A stretch of 25,006 bases of DNA, from contig JADRCO010000888.1 in NCBI GenBank assembly GCA_021464525.1, positions 1 to 25,006 of the forward strand. Reading direction: 5' to 3'. This stretch comes from Rhizophagus sp. LPA8_4_AMF (Eukaryota > Glomeromycota > Glomeromycetes > Glomerales > Glomeraceae). Shown here in pieces: positions 1-10,581 of the stretch. Under the pieces are notes generated by a model. That model ran no database searches. It worked only from the letters and a program-made list of their open reading frames with translations, and was not told the origin of the DNA. The stretch's first letter is position 1, and every line of letters begins with the position of its first letter. A program made the position numbers and the translations under genes.

Positions 1-241
1 AAATGAAAATGCCTGAATGTTCGAGTTCTATTAGACAGAAGTAATAGTAGTTAAAATAAAATAAAAGGAATTAGTGTAGCAAGAGCTATTGCAATTTATT
101 TTGGTGAGTAATACTAACCTCATTTTTCTTTGTTTTTCAAATCTAATAAGACAAATAAAGTGGTGGAACCCCCTGATTTTCACTCTATAACGGGCCATAG
201 TATCTAACTTCAGAACTGTTTCCTTGCAAAAAAAAAAAAAA

Positions 242-549
242 ATGGTAAAATAACATTTTTTTAATAAAGTTTCTTTTTTTTGAAACTTACTTTTGGAAGT
301 ATGGTATTCAGATTGGAGCTGTTTCCTACAAAAGAAACATTAAAATAATGTTTTTTTTAATATAAAGGTTCGTTTTTCAAAACTTACATAATGAAATTTG
401 ATATTCAACATTAGAATCATATCCTTATAAAAATAAATAAAAAAATGTTAAACATTTTTTTAACAAAGTTTCTTTTTTTTAAAACTTACCTTTGAGATTT
501 CAGTATTCAAATAGGAGCTAATATCTCTACAAAATAAATAAAAAAAATG
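242..549. repeat. Tandem repeat, about 100 bp x 3, diverged
   Basis: Three head-to-tail units share the order ACATTTTTTTAA, an AAGTTTC/T-tract, the anchor AAACTTAC, a GTATTCA/ATATTCA block and an A-tract. The anchor falls at about 282, 380 and 482, giving periods near 97 and 102 bases. On the minus strand the anchor reads GTAAGTTT, which resembles a splice donor. No open reading frame runs through the units. This is probably decayed satellite or a remnant of a repeated exon array. Confidence 0.75.
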
Positions 550-699
550 GTTATATCGGCAAGTTTAATTCATTGGTACAGATCATATGTTAATGCTAAG
601 CCACCCTAATTAAAATTCATTTAAAATAACTCTCTACAGGTGTTATTTAGGATTTTAGTAGGTTTTTGAACATATATGCTTAGGTGGCTTGATTTCTGA

Positions 700-1130
700 A
701 TTTGGTTTAAATTTGCTATAAAAAATCTTATATCATTTATCATCTTCTTATAGGATTTAAGGAGTTTTTTGGATGATAGATTTTTTGCTATTGGAGAATT
801 GCCTTTGGAAATCTGTGAAGGCTTACTTTTACTATAGTCATTTTCAATTTCCTGTGGAAATTTGAGGGTTTCCTGGATGTAATATTTTTGGATGGTTTTT
901 TGCTATTAGAAATTTCACTTAAGGGGTTTTAGGAGGGTTCTTGGAATTTTATTTTGGCATGGTTTTAGGGATTGTGAGAGGCTTTTCTGGGAGGAAATAT
1001 ATAGGGGTATGAGGGTATACATTTTTGCTATCAGAAATTTGGCCAGTTGGAAAAATTTCCAGGTTCCTGGGATTTTTTACTGGGAGGGATTTCATAGGAT
1101 TTTACCAGATTTTTCTGGGTGACTCAAAAC
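700..1130. repeat. Diverged tandem repeat in a G/T-rich, C-poor stretch
   Basis: The plus strand here is strikingly rich in T and G and poor in C. A recurring block reads TTTTTGCTATnAGAAATTT or close to it near 782, 896 and 1023, with a weaker copy near 711. The spacing is roughly 115-125 bases. GGATTTT/GGTTTT blocks recur between the copies. No coding frame survives. The sequence resembles a decayed repeated-exon array, but nothing identifies a parent element. Confidence 0.5.
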
Positions 1131-1998
1131 ATACATTTTCATACTACTTTAATATAGTGATATTTACTTCGATTTAAAATTTTGATGGACTCTATCCAAT
1201 TATCTTGAAGGCATGCCTAATAATAATAGAAATTTAATGAGGTGTTAGTTTCTAAGTATATCAGTAAGATATTTAACATTTAATAAATTGTGTAAAGAAT
1301 CTTATCAACATCTAGAATAATCTGAAAAAGGATAGAGTTTTAAAGCATTAATATCAAATGATAATAACAGTATATCATATCTTACAATAGATTAAGTGAT
1401 GTTATTTACCATAGTATTTTTTTTATCATTTATTTGGATCAAGTAATGCAAGAAATTCAATATTAATGCATCTATTATTTATCATAAAGATGAAACTTCA
1501 CAAAATTGTAGAATATATTGAAGAAACTACAGAATCTTTAAACTAACAAATTGTTAATGCATTTTTTAACCCATCTATTTGACATGAATACTTCATGTGA
1601 AATTGACTATAGTTTTAGTAATGATAATATCTTTTCTCATATTTAATGACTAATGACTAAATAAATGTAACAATTTGGGATAAACCGATTTTGACTCGTT
1701 TTTCTTAAAACAAATCCACTTATAATTAATTTTATCACAGTATACCGATTTTATTATAAATTTCATGATATTAATATACCAAAGTCATGTTATTCGCGAT
1801 TATCCGATTTTATCCTAATTCTGGATAGCATTAAATTAGTTTGGCCAGCACTAAGTGCACAACAAATCACTTGATGAATTTTGACTAAATTTTTATTAAT
1901 TTTTATAAATTTTAATTACTTGCAGAGAAGCTTTACAAGCATCTATATAAATATACTTCTTTTATTAATAATTTTTTTGACATTTAAAAATTGTATTA
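1131..1998. other. Gene-free AT-rich stretch
   Basis: I see no gene. The block CCGATTTT occurs at 1685, 1745 and 1804, about 60 bases apart, inside otherwise dissimilar sequence. The last copy sits in GCGATTATCCGATTTT, which resembles the CGATTATCCG blocks found near the ends of pogo-type transposons. Confidence 0.5.
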
Positions 1999-2094
1999 TT
2001 AAGTTCGGTGCATTAAGGACATTTGTTTTACCGAATATTCGGTATAACGATCCAAGATCATCTGAACGGAGGGTTCGTTATATCGAGTTCTGAC
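1999..2094 (-). mobile_element. Solo end of a pogo/Tc1-mariner-like DNA transposon
   Basis: Read on the minus strand from 2093, the sequence begins CAGTCAGAACTCGATATAAC and continues with further GTTCGTTATA/TCGTTATACCGAA-type blocks. The CAGT start, the abutting TA dinucleotide at 2094-2095 and the CGATATAACGAA motifs are typical of pogo/Tigger terminal inverted repeats. CCGAATATTCGG at about 2031-2042 is a perfect palindrome. I found no partner end to the left and no transposase, so this is a truncated or solo terminus. Family assignment is by motif resemblance only. Confidence 0.45.
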
Positions 2095-3273
2095 TGTAAA
2101 TTATCATCAATGAAGCGTCATTTAACTAATTTAATTTTTTTTTTTTTTTACAATATGTAATAAAATATCTTTCACGACATTAATAATTAAATATGATACT
2201 TTATATATAAAGTACATTAGAAAAGTCCGTACCAAATATTGTTAAGGTTGATTCATGTTTGCCACAGCCAAATATTACTTGCATCTGAATTCATTCATGT
2301 ATATAGTTTGAGTATAACTGGAATAGTTGTTAGTAAAATTTTTCGGTAAACCCCATTTAATTGTTGTTTCTTATAACCATACATTATAATATACTAAATT
2401 ATTATACGTAATAGAGATTAGAAACTAGGCGTTACAATCATTAATTAAGACAAAGATAAGGAGAAAGATGGAAACGTTCCGAATTATTTTTATTCTATAA
2501 CCTTAATTCTTTCGCAAATATTTTGGTAAGTGGCATTGTCCGAGCGGGCTTGACCTGCATCATTTTCACGCCTTCATCATTTTATCATGCATGTTGTGTT
2601 GTGATTGTCATAATGATAATACAAGGAAACGATAAAGGAAACAACACACCAGATATATTTTTTACGCGAAAAAAAAGCGAAAAAAGAAATTTCGTCATCG
2701 TTATTTAAAATTTCTATTAGAGTGATACAATTCACGCCAAGAAAAAAACTACCGACACAATCACTGTGCATGCATGTGAACAAATTATATGAGTTTTTCC
2801 TTATAATTTATATTTTATTTCTTCGGAAAGTAATTATAGCGTAAAAATGCAAAATGCGTTAAAATGCGTAGTGATAATTTTCTGCTGAAGTTCACAATAA
2901 ATCCATGAAAATCAATCACAAAAATGCCTGTATACTATATAAAGTGATCGACATATCATGCTGTTTCATTATTTGGTTTACAAAGAATCGCAGTAATGAT
3001 TTCAATGTAAAATGAATAATCATTTTAAAATGAAATATTCGACAACTATCACGTGATTTGAAGAAAATATCATTTATCGTTATATTTTATTGTTAATGAC
3101 AAAAAAAAAAAAAAAAAAAAAAAAAAAATAAGGCCTTAGATTATTAAAATATTTGATAGCCATTTTATGTTACTTTAAATAATAAACTAAATTGATACAT
3201 TTCTTCCTTGTGCCCTCTTGTCACAATGAATTATAATAAATTAAAAATAATAAAAACAATATTATAACAATTA
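2095..3273. other. Gene-free AT-rich stretch with a 28-base poly-A tract
   Basis: No supportable gene. The short open frames around 2.5-2.8 kb lie on overlapping opposite strands, lack family resemblance and have no promoter or splice context. A run of 28 A residues occupies 3101-3128 and could be a retroposed poly-A tail or a slippage tract. ATCACGTGAT, a CACGTG E-box-type palindrome, lies at 3048-3057. Confidence 0.5.
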
Positions 3274-3410
3274 ATTTAGGAGAGGGAAGGAGAGGTGAAG
3301 AGGGGGGAGAATAAGGACCGCTCCTTAACTATAAACACCATTTCCTAATTTCTAACTATAAGAATCAACCACTCCTTACGAAGAATAATCAAATGATGTG
3401 TCTCCTAAAT
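3274..3410. repeat. Segment with 10-bp inverted ends and a purine-rich core
   Basis: ATTTAGGAGA at 3274-3283 is the exact reverse complement of TCTCCTAAAT at 3401-3410. The interior carries a purine tract (3279-3320, G/A only apart from one T) and a small AAGGA/TCCTT hairpin. No clear target duplication flanks it. It may be a small non-autonomous element or chance; an (AAAAT)n microsatellite follows at about 3430-3458. Confidence 0.3.
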
Positions 3411-4105
3411 CTCCTTGCTAAACATAAATAAATAAAATAAAATAAAATAAAATAAAATTAATGTAACGCCTTGACAAAAAGAATCAGATGATCTGAATTG
3501 TAAATGCTTTGATTATTTGTAGATTTTCGTTATCTCATTAATAACGAATTTCGAAGGTGTAAAAATATACATACATTGCACTATATGAAATAAATCTTAC
3601 CATTTTATAAAATGAAATCTGATTATCGATTGATTGCTTTGTTTCACATTAATAAAACTGAAAGAATAAAAGCAATTTAGTATAGATAATAATAACTTTT
3701 AAATCTTTTTAAAAGTAAAAGTAAAAAAGAAAAAAGAAAGAAAAATCAGAGAGGCATTTTCTCAACAATTAAATAAATTATTCAGTTTGAAACAGCCTTA
3801 TTAAAATGCAAAGATATCATCATTCATTCTTTTTTTTTTTATATTTTATTTGAAAGAGAATAAAATTAGAAAATTATAAAAATTACCTTAAAAAGAATTT
3901 TACGAAGGAAATTTTGAAAACAAACTAAAATAGTAATAGATGGATTGTTTAAAAAAGTAAAAAAGAGAAAATGGGTTTTTTTAATCCGGAGAAAAGATTA
4001 AGAAAAAAATTTTTTTGTGTCGTCCGATCATTACCTAATAAGGATAATTGACGTAATTAGATTACTAATTCAACAATGACTGCGCTTTTTCGCTTTTTAC
4101 CATGG
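3411..4105. other. Gene-free AT-rich stretch
   Basis: It contains the (AAAAT)n microsatellite, an A/G-rich stretch at 3715-3750 and T-tracts. I see no coding sequence or RNA gene. Confidence 0.5.
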
Positions 4106-4172
4106 TAATTAGCCGAAATTAGCCGGAATAAATTTGGTGAAATAAATTAGCCGTAATAAATTAGCCGAAATT
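4106..4172. repeat. AATTAGCCG minisatellite
   Basis: Five copies of AATTAGCCG (or AAATTAGCCG), separated by A, AATA or TAATA spacers, lie within about 67 bases. They include an adjacent pair at each end of the block. The unit is short and imperfect, typical of slippage-driven minisatellite growth. Confidence 0.7.
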
Positions 4173-5497
4173 AGCCGAATTAATAATACTATTCAATCTC
4201 GATATAATATCTGATATTAGTATAGTATGAAGGTACGCCTTTTGTGATATGAATAAAGGTTTTTTTTATTACGATTGTAATGAATTTTTTAGTATGTACC
4301 TTCACGGATCACATCCGCCCCGTAGTAGAATAAAAATAACTGCGCCACTAGTACTACGCCACATTTATTCATTCATCAGTTCATTTCGTTCTTACTTTCC
4401 TTTTTTTCTCTTTTTACCTTTTTCACCATTTCACGTCTATTTTACGATATTTACTATTTCATAATAAATATATAACCCTTTTCTATTTTACGTTCGAACT
4501 TATTAGCCTTATTGCCTTTTCGTTTTTTTCGTGATCCATTTAAATTATCTTTGTTACGAAACTTTGTATTTTAGTTGATCTTGACCAAATGCGATTGTTT
4601 AAAAAAGATTTCACAATTCATTGTAATTTTCTATAACTTTATAATCCTCCTGCATAAATTTCCTTAATAGAAATAATTACTTTATGATAATCTGACCTTC
4701 GCTTTAATCTTTGTTTCTTTAAAATATTGTCTTTATATTGCACAAAGGAGCTTTAATTTAATGCTGCATTAGTACAAGTTAATTAAAATATCACATGCAT
4801 GGTTTTTTTTTTTAGTTTAGGGGGAAAAAAGTTCTAAATTTCATTGTTAAAAAAAAAGATGTATGTTCATAATATTTTCACGACAAATCAAAAGTTTTAA
4901 ACTTTGATAATATCCATCTTTTTCCTTTTAAATATAAATTATTTGAATTTTTATTTGTCACAAGTAATCGGAATATGAACTAATATTTTTTTGCGTGATT
5001 TTATTATTTCCCGTTTAAAAAAAAAAAAAAATGTGATAAATATTTTTTACTGTAATGTTTTGCATCCTTTACGTTTTTTCATAGTAATATTAAATTAATA
5101 TGATACTCCGGAATCCGAATACCAATCATTCTTTTGAATTGCAAAATTTTTCTTTTAAATTTTCTTTTAAATTTTTCTTTGAATAATTTTTTGGAAAATT
5201 GTGATAGTAAATTTTCCGTATCCAGTATTTGTCAAATTGTTCTCAAATATTCTATGCATATTTGTTTATTGTTTAGGCCGAATTAAGTAATAAATAGAAT
5301 GATTTTCTTACATTCCAGAAATTCTAGAATGGGAGAGAGTTTTCCAAAGAACAACTAATCATAATTGTAAAATGATTTTCATTGTATGGACTTATTTATT
5401 TTATTATGTATATCATACTTTAAAAAGTAATTATTTTTTTATTTACCTATTTTAAATTATTTTTTTGTGTAAGTTCAGAAATTTCTTATGAAAAATC
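4173..5497. other. Gene-free AT-rich stretch
   Basis: No convincing gene. TGAAGGTAC (4228-4236) and GTACCTTCA (4296-4304) form a 9-bp inverted repeat around an AT-rich loop. The frame open from 4249 to 4464 is a T-rich translation full of Phe and Ser with no family resemblance, and I do not call it. The remainder is poly-T and poly-A rich. Confidence 0.45.
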
Positions 5498-5505
5498 TAT
5501 ATAAA
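5498..5505 (+). promoter_or_regulatory. TATA-box candidate for the kinase-like gene
   Basis: TATATAAA lies about 143 bases upstream of the ATG at 5649. A T21 tract follows at 5527-5547, between the box and the start codon. Placement is reasonable for a fungal core promoter; no transcript evidence is available. Confidence 0.4.
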
Positions 5506-5648
5506 CGGCGTTTTCAGAGGTTCAAATTTTTTTTTTTTTTTTTTTTTATAAAATAACAGTGAAATTCTTTTTTTATAAATTATTTGTTATAAAAACTTAA
5601 AACCACTTTTTTTTACTTTATTAATTTTTCCGCATATAAGAAAAAAAG

Positions 5649-7149
5649 ATGGGTGTTACAAGAAAGAACTATTGTCCCGAATGTGAACAATGTTTAGGAA
5701 CATCATCATATTGGTGTAAACCTTGTCAATCTACACAATTTGAAGAAAATTTTGATAATTGGACAACAGGGGATAAAGGAATAGATAATTTTATTAGAGA
5801 TACCCAGTTAAAAGCAAATGACTGTACAGAATATTTAGAGTGGATTTCTTTCAATTCTTTTATCGGAGTAAGTAAATATGACGTGTCCGAAGTAGGGACT
5901 GTATATACTGCAAATTGGAAGAAAGGACCCCGAGATTGTTGGGATGAAAATGAGGGAAGATATATTGAAAAGAAAGAATTAATTAAAGTAGCATTACATT
6001 CACTTGGTAATACTCCTTCATTATTTCTTAAAGAGGTGAGAATATTTTAAAGATAATTTTATAAAAATTTTAATTTTTTAAAAATTTCAAAAAAAAATTA
6101 AAATTTTATTTTGTTTTATTTTTTAGTTAAAAAGACATTATTACTCTCGTGTTAAAAGTGGTCTTATGATTCGTTTGTTTGGAGTAACTCGAGAGACCGT
6201 AACAGGACATTTAATGATGGTTGCTGAAACAGTTGAATGGGATTTAAGACATTATGTATCTCATCATTTTGCTCGCCTTACTTGGGAACGTAAATTATCA
6301 ATACTTCATTCAATAGCCTGCGCTTTAGAACAATTACATAATGGAGAACAAGTTCATCGTGATAAATCAACTCATGGTAAATTCTTTAAAAATCATTTGG
6401 AAATTCCAGTAAATGAATTAGGACTTGGGGATAGTAAAGATCCAATACCAATAATAGGGTATTATAAGAATGATTTATTACCTTTTATGGCACCAGAAAT
6501 ATTAAGAAATGAAGGTTATACTAAAAAATCGGATATTTATACTTTTGGTATTTTAATGTGGGAACTTTTATCAAATCGACCTCCATATTACGATCATCCT
6601 CATACAAAACTTATCAATGCAATCTTATATAATGATCTTCGACCAAAAATAAATACTGATATACCTGAATGTTATATTAATTTGATGAAACAATGTTGGT
6701 CGTCAGATCCTTCTTTACGTCCTTCAATAAGAGATTTAGTTAATCAATTAAGTGAATGGCATTTATATAAAAAACAATCCGATCAATTTGATCAAGCCGA
6801 ACGCAAAAGATTATCTTATATGAAATCAAAAGGTTTAGATACTTCTCCTAACAGATTAATAACTCCTCCAAAAATACATCCTCAAGCCATTTATACTTCT
6901 CGTAAATTGAAATTCCCTATAATACCGTTAAATACACAGAAAATGCTTCGAAACACGACGACTTATGAAGATCAATCTTCAACGATAGATATGGCTTCTT
7001 TAATGGTTAAAGATGAAAGTTTCTTTATGAAAAATAATTTATTACAACAAAGAAAATTAGATGATGATATAGATGAAGATCTGATGAGACAATATGAATT
7101 ATCTATTCCTTTTGATACACTTCCTCAAGATCTTTTAATAACTTCATGA
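5649..7149 (+). CDS. TKL-like protein kinase family member, probable pseudokinase (469 aa, two exons)
   Basis: Exon 1 is 5649-6035 and exon 2 is 6127-7149. The 91-base intron (GTGAG..TTTTAG, phase 0) holds an in-frame stop, and splicing restores the family match LKE|LKRHYY. Residues 9-26 carry CPEC and CKPC, a zinc-binding-like head, followed by FDNWTTGDKGID and LEWISF, hallmarks of the expanded Rhizophagus kinase family. The kinase-like domain spans about 70-340. Catalytic positions are degraded: the glycine loop reads SEVGTV, the VALK lysine is His117, HRD (206-208) survives but the Asn five residues on is Gly213, and the DLG metal-binding Asp is Glu226 (ELG). MAPE (250-253), SDIYTFG and CW..DP..RPS remain, so the fold is probably kept. 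The tail carries HPQAIYTSR at 380-388. AATAAA lies at 7239. The gene is probably expressed, acting as a scaffold or regulator (inference). Confidence 0.88.
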
Positions 7150-7238
7150 TATTTAGTTTATTGTTATTTGTATTTATTTGTATTTATTTATATATTTTTT
7201 TTATTTTTATGAATTTATTTTTTTATATTTACGATATT

Positions 7239-7256
7239 AATAAAAAAATTAATAAA
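7239..7256 (+). terminator. Polyadenylation signal candidates
   Basis: Two AATAAA hexamers (7239-7244 and 7251-7256) lie about 90-105 bases after the stop codon of the kinase-like gene, in T/A-rich sequence. Confidence 0.35.
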
Positions 7257-8485
7257 AAAAATAATATTTTAGAAGATAAGAAAAACTTTAAGAAATTTTA
7301 TAATTTTTAATATGTAATGAAAGATTATTTATAGCGTAATTAAGATGATATGATAAATAAAAAAATTTCAATCTTTATCATTTAAAATTTGTAACATTTT
7401 TTATTTCTTTATTGTAATGTTTCTATAATTTGAATACAATACTAATATAAAATGTTTGTAAAATTTTCAAAGCATTTAGCAGTAGCGAGGCGTGATTTAC
7501 AATTGGAAATAATGGAAATGATGAAATGATGGAAATGGTACGTATTGAGTTTAAAATACTATAAATTAATGATAAATTAATTATCATTCCGGTATTAATG
7601 TTCTTAGGAATTAATAGCGAATCAATATTACGAATTATTTTGATGATTGACCCTGTAATCTTTCGTAAGGAGTATCATTTCTATGCTAAGAATCTTTTTC
7701 AATTTCGAAAATTAAGCGTTCGTCTCTCGATGTCAAAAGCTGACGGATTTCAAAATAACCATTATTTATGAATTTTAATTCCAAATCACTAATTACTTTT
7801 ATTATATTATTTTATTCCTTCGCATTTGAAAACTAGTCGAACTAATCTGGATCACGTGATTTGTAAAGATTGTGGGGTGATTTACTACGTTTTGAGTCTA
7901 GCCCGTCTAGGTTTTTCGGCCCGGTCCGGTCCGTTCGCTTTTGAGAATGTGACAAAACCTTCATTCCCTTTTAATGTTTAGTTTGATTGACTTTTTGTAA
8001 ACATAAATTATTGTTATTGTTGAAAATCAACTTCCGCAATCCAATCGACTTAACCAATTAAAAATTCTTTTTTCTCTTTCTGTTACTCTAGATTTGCCCT
8101 ATTGTCAACCATATTTGCTAAGTTCTACAGGAAACTTGCGTTGAATCTTCTCAACTATTGCATTTTTTTTGTTAATTATAATAAGCAGATAATACTTTAG
8201 CGAGAGTATAGTAAATATAATATGCAATCGTCAATCATCGACTTATTCAACTTCATTGTGAATACGATGCGATACGTAATAATGATAATTCTTTATTAGT
8301 TTAATATTCAGGTTAAAAATTTATTAAGAATGGCAGTTGAATATTGGCTGAAATATACTGAAATACTGTAAATATACTGAAATACGCTTAAATTTAATTT
8401 AAAAAAATGATCATTTAATTATTTGATGTCTCGTGACTAATGACATCACTGTGCATAGCAAAAATTTTCACATGATTTGTGATTT
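7257..8485. other. Gene-free intergenic stretch with a small GC island
   Basis: No gene seen. ATCACGTGAT lies at 7851-7860. An isolated GC-rich patch at about 7900-7935 contains CGGCCCGGTCCGGTCCG, with a reiterated GGTCC unit, and stands out in this AT-rich DNA. It may be a fragment of a GC-rich repeat; no element boundaries are visible. Confidence 0.45.
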
Positions 8486-8500
8486 ATAATATAAAAATAC
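8486..8500 (+). promoter_or_regulatory. TATA-box candidate for the small coiled-coil gene
   Basis: TATAATATAAAAATA, containing TATAAAAA at 8491-8498, lies about 120 bases upstream of the ATG at 8620. A pyrimidine-rich stretch leads from it to the start codon, as in many fungal promoters. Confidence 0.4.
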
Positions 8501-8619
8501 CTTTGGCCTATTTTGTTTAACCAATCTTTCAATTCTTCTTTAACCTTCTACTCATAATATACTATCAAAAATTTTTTCTTTACTAGGTTTTCTTTGTTCA
8601 ATTTTGTTCAATTTAAACA

Positions 8620-9075
8620 ATGGGTAACGTACTTTCCTTAATGGATCAACCGGATAATGAAACTTATGCTCCAAGATATCATAATCCGCAGCAATATCAG
8701 ACGCAATATCCTCTTTATACTACGACAAGACAATCATCAGCACCAAATTATAATATGCTTACATCAACTGAAGAAGAAAATACCCGTCAATCATATGAAC
8801 AATTAAGATATGAAAGACTTAGACGTGAAAGGATTAAGCGTAAGGAACTAGAAAAATTTGAAATTGAACAAGAAGAATACGCAAAAAAGTTAAGAGAACA
8901 AGAAGCTTTAGAAAGACTTAGACTGAAAGATGAAAGAGAACATAAAACACATGATATTAATAACGACATGTTATATCAATTTAACAAGAAAGAAAAAAAT
9001 AAGGATTTTATAAGTAATCCAGATATAAGACAACATGTTGAATATGATTCATATGATAGGCAAATTAGATATTGA
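8620..9075 (+). CDS. Small predicted N-myristoylated, coiled-coil protein (151 aa)
   Basis: I do not recognise this family. The start is the first ATG after a TATA-like box, in the context AAACAATGGG. The N-terminus MGNVLSL fits the N-myristoylation pattern: Gly2, small or uncharged residues next and Ser6. It resembles the starts of Arf GTPases and calcineurin B, although no GTPase or EF-hand follows. Residues 11-50 are Gln/Tyr/Pro/Thr-rich and probably disordered. Residues about 56-108 form a long run of Arg, Lys and Glu with spaced Leu, Ile and Tyr (YERLRRERIKRKELEKFEIE), likely one helix or coiled coil. The tail is charged and ends YDRQIRY. No Cys is present, so palmitoylation is excluded. 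Membrane-tethered adaptor is a guess. Codon use and the clean frame support a real gene. Confidence 0.7.
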   Translation: MGNVLSLMDQPDNETYAPRYHNPQQYQTQYPLYTTTRQSSAPNYNMLTSTEEENTRQSYEQLRYERLRRERIKRKELEKFEIEQEEYAKKLREQEALERLRLKDEREHKTHDINNDMLYQFNKKEKNKDFISNPDIRQHVEYDSYDRQIRY

Positions 9076-10188
9076 CGTACAAGGCTTTGAAAGAGTTATG
9101 GGATTAGGGCGATAATTATGATGGTCAAGTTATCAATTAAAGGAATACATGTATGTTATTATGTTATATTTTATTTTTATCATCGTTAAATTATTATATT
9201 AATTTTTATTTCTTTTTTAACTCATATATTTTGGTTAAGGTCTTTTTCATTCTTGTTTAAAAATTTCTTAGATTTACGAGATTACAATTATGTATAAACG
9301 ATTATTATATATATATATATTATGTGTAATACGAATTATTAAAGTTATGTATATACTAGGAATTGGAATTCTTGATTTTTTAACCATTTAAGCGTTTGTT
9401 TATTTGTATATATATATTTTTTAATAAATTTAATGAAGATTTTATTATACTTGAAATATATATTTTTTCTTTTTTATGCTAATAATTAGTATCATCAGTA
9501 AGGATTAGAATATTAAATTGGATTTATTGTAGAAAACTAAAAGATTACATTAAATATATTATATTTCACTTGAAATATTTGATTTTTGTATAAAAATATA
9601 AAAAAGGGGTAGAGGGGATGTTTAATTATGGAGGGGTGTAACGCTATCATAATTTATATTTGATTTATGTCGTCCCATTAAATTGAATCTAATATTAATG
9701 AATGCAATATTGGAAATATTGGACAAGTAATCTTTATTTATCGCATCGCTAGGTTGGTATACTGTATATATTCAATATTATTATTATATATTTGTTATTT
9801 AAATTCATATTAATCACTCATCTAAAAATAAATTATCCTATAAAGATTATAAAAGATTAAATAAATAAAATTTGGATTAAAATTAAGTATTTGATTATAA
9901 AATACGTGAAATTTTGTTGAGATTTTTGTATGAATATCTTCATCATGTGCCCACTTTCTTTTTCTAATAAGAGTATAAATGACAAATATAAAAGATAATA
10001 ATTTGAATGATTCGGTAGACTAAAATATTAAATCTATATTGCGTTAAAGTATAGAAATTTATGTAATTTAAGTCTATTATTATAAAAGTGTTGTGATAAA
10101 AAATTTAATGCATAGCGGCATCGCTTATAATTCTTTTATAAAGAAGTTTCATTTTTTCTTCTCTTAAAATTCATGCATATACTGTATG
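9076..10188. other. Gene-free AT-rich stretch
   Basis: 3' flank of the small gene, including a (TA)n microsatellite at about 9308-9322 and a distant AATAAA at 9423. A short G-rich patch lies near 9605-9640. I see no coding sequence. Confidence 0.5.
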
Positions 10189-10396
10189 TTGTGCCTTAGG
10201 CAGGCATGCATCAGATACCTGACGCGCGTCACTTGTCACATAAAATTAAGGTAAGTCGTAACAGTTGATAAATTTTATTAAATAAGTTTACTTTTAGAAT
10301 AAAAGGCTTTATTGCGCGAAACAGATGACGCGTCCAACACCTGACACGCGTCAGTTATCAACTGACGCAAATCGACAATCGACACCCGAGGCACAA
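10189..10396. mobile_element. CpG-rich inverted-repeat element (MITE-like)
   Basis: TTGTGCCT at 10189 is inverted as AGGCACAA at 10389-10396; over 12 bases the ends match at 10 or more positions. The interior has CpG clusters unusual for this DNA. They include the perfect palindrome TGACGCGCGTCA at 10220-10231, GATGACGCGT and GACACGCGTCAG on the right side, and the hairpin GTCAGTTATCAACTGAC. The sub-terminal ACCTGAC(A/G)CGCGTCA block occurs in both halves. There is no coding capacity and no clear target duplication. A non-autonomous DNA transposon is the best reading. Confidence 0.5.
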
Positions 10397-10581
10397 TATC
10401 ACTTTCGTTTTTTTTTTATTATAATTATTTTAATTAACGTAATTATTTGTAAAATTAAAATTTAATCCACATAATTCAAATTAACTATTATCGAAAAAAA
10501 GCTAGAGAATTTATGGTGATTATGTTAAATATCAGGTATTAAGTATTGTTAAAATTGTATTAATTTTTTGATCATTAAAAG

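Noticed and set aside
1681..1815. Three CCGATTTT blocks about 60 bases apart
   Set aside because: The sequence between them does not align, so a true tandem repeat is not supported.
1881..2093. Open frame of 70 codons
   Set aside because: It is Ile/Leu/Phe-rich translation of AT-rich DNA that runs into the pogo-like end; no ATG context, homology or splice support.
2523..2783. Overlapping open frames on both strands
   Set aside because: They are shadows of each other in low-complexity sequence; no promoter, motif or family resemblance.
4249..4464. Open frame of 71 codons
   Set aside because: Phe/Ser-rich translation of a T-rich tract, beginning inside an inverted repeat; no protein features.
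7900..7935. GC-rich patch as a promoter island
   Set aside because: It is only about 35 bases, more than 650 bases from the nearest start codon, and looks like a simple GGTCC reiteration.
8787..8969. Minus-strand open frame within the small coiled-coil gene
   Set aside because: Ser/Leu-rich antisense shadow of the Glu/Arg-rich helix codons.
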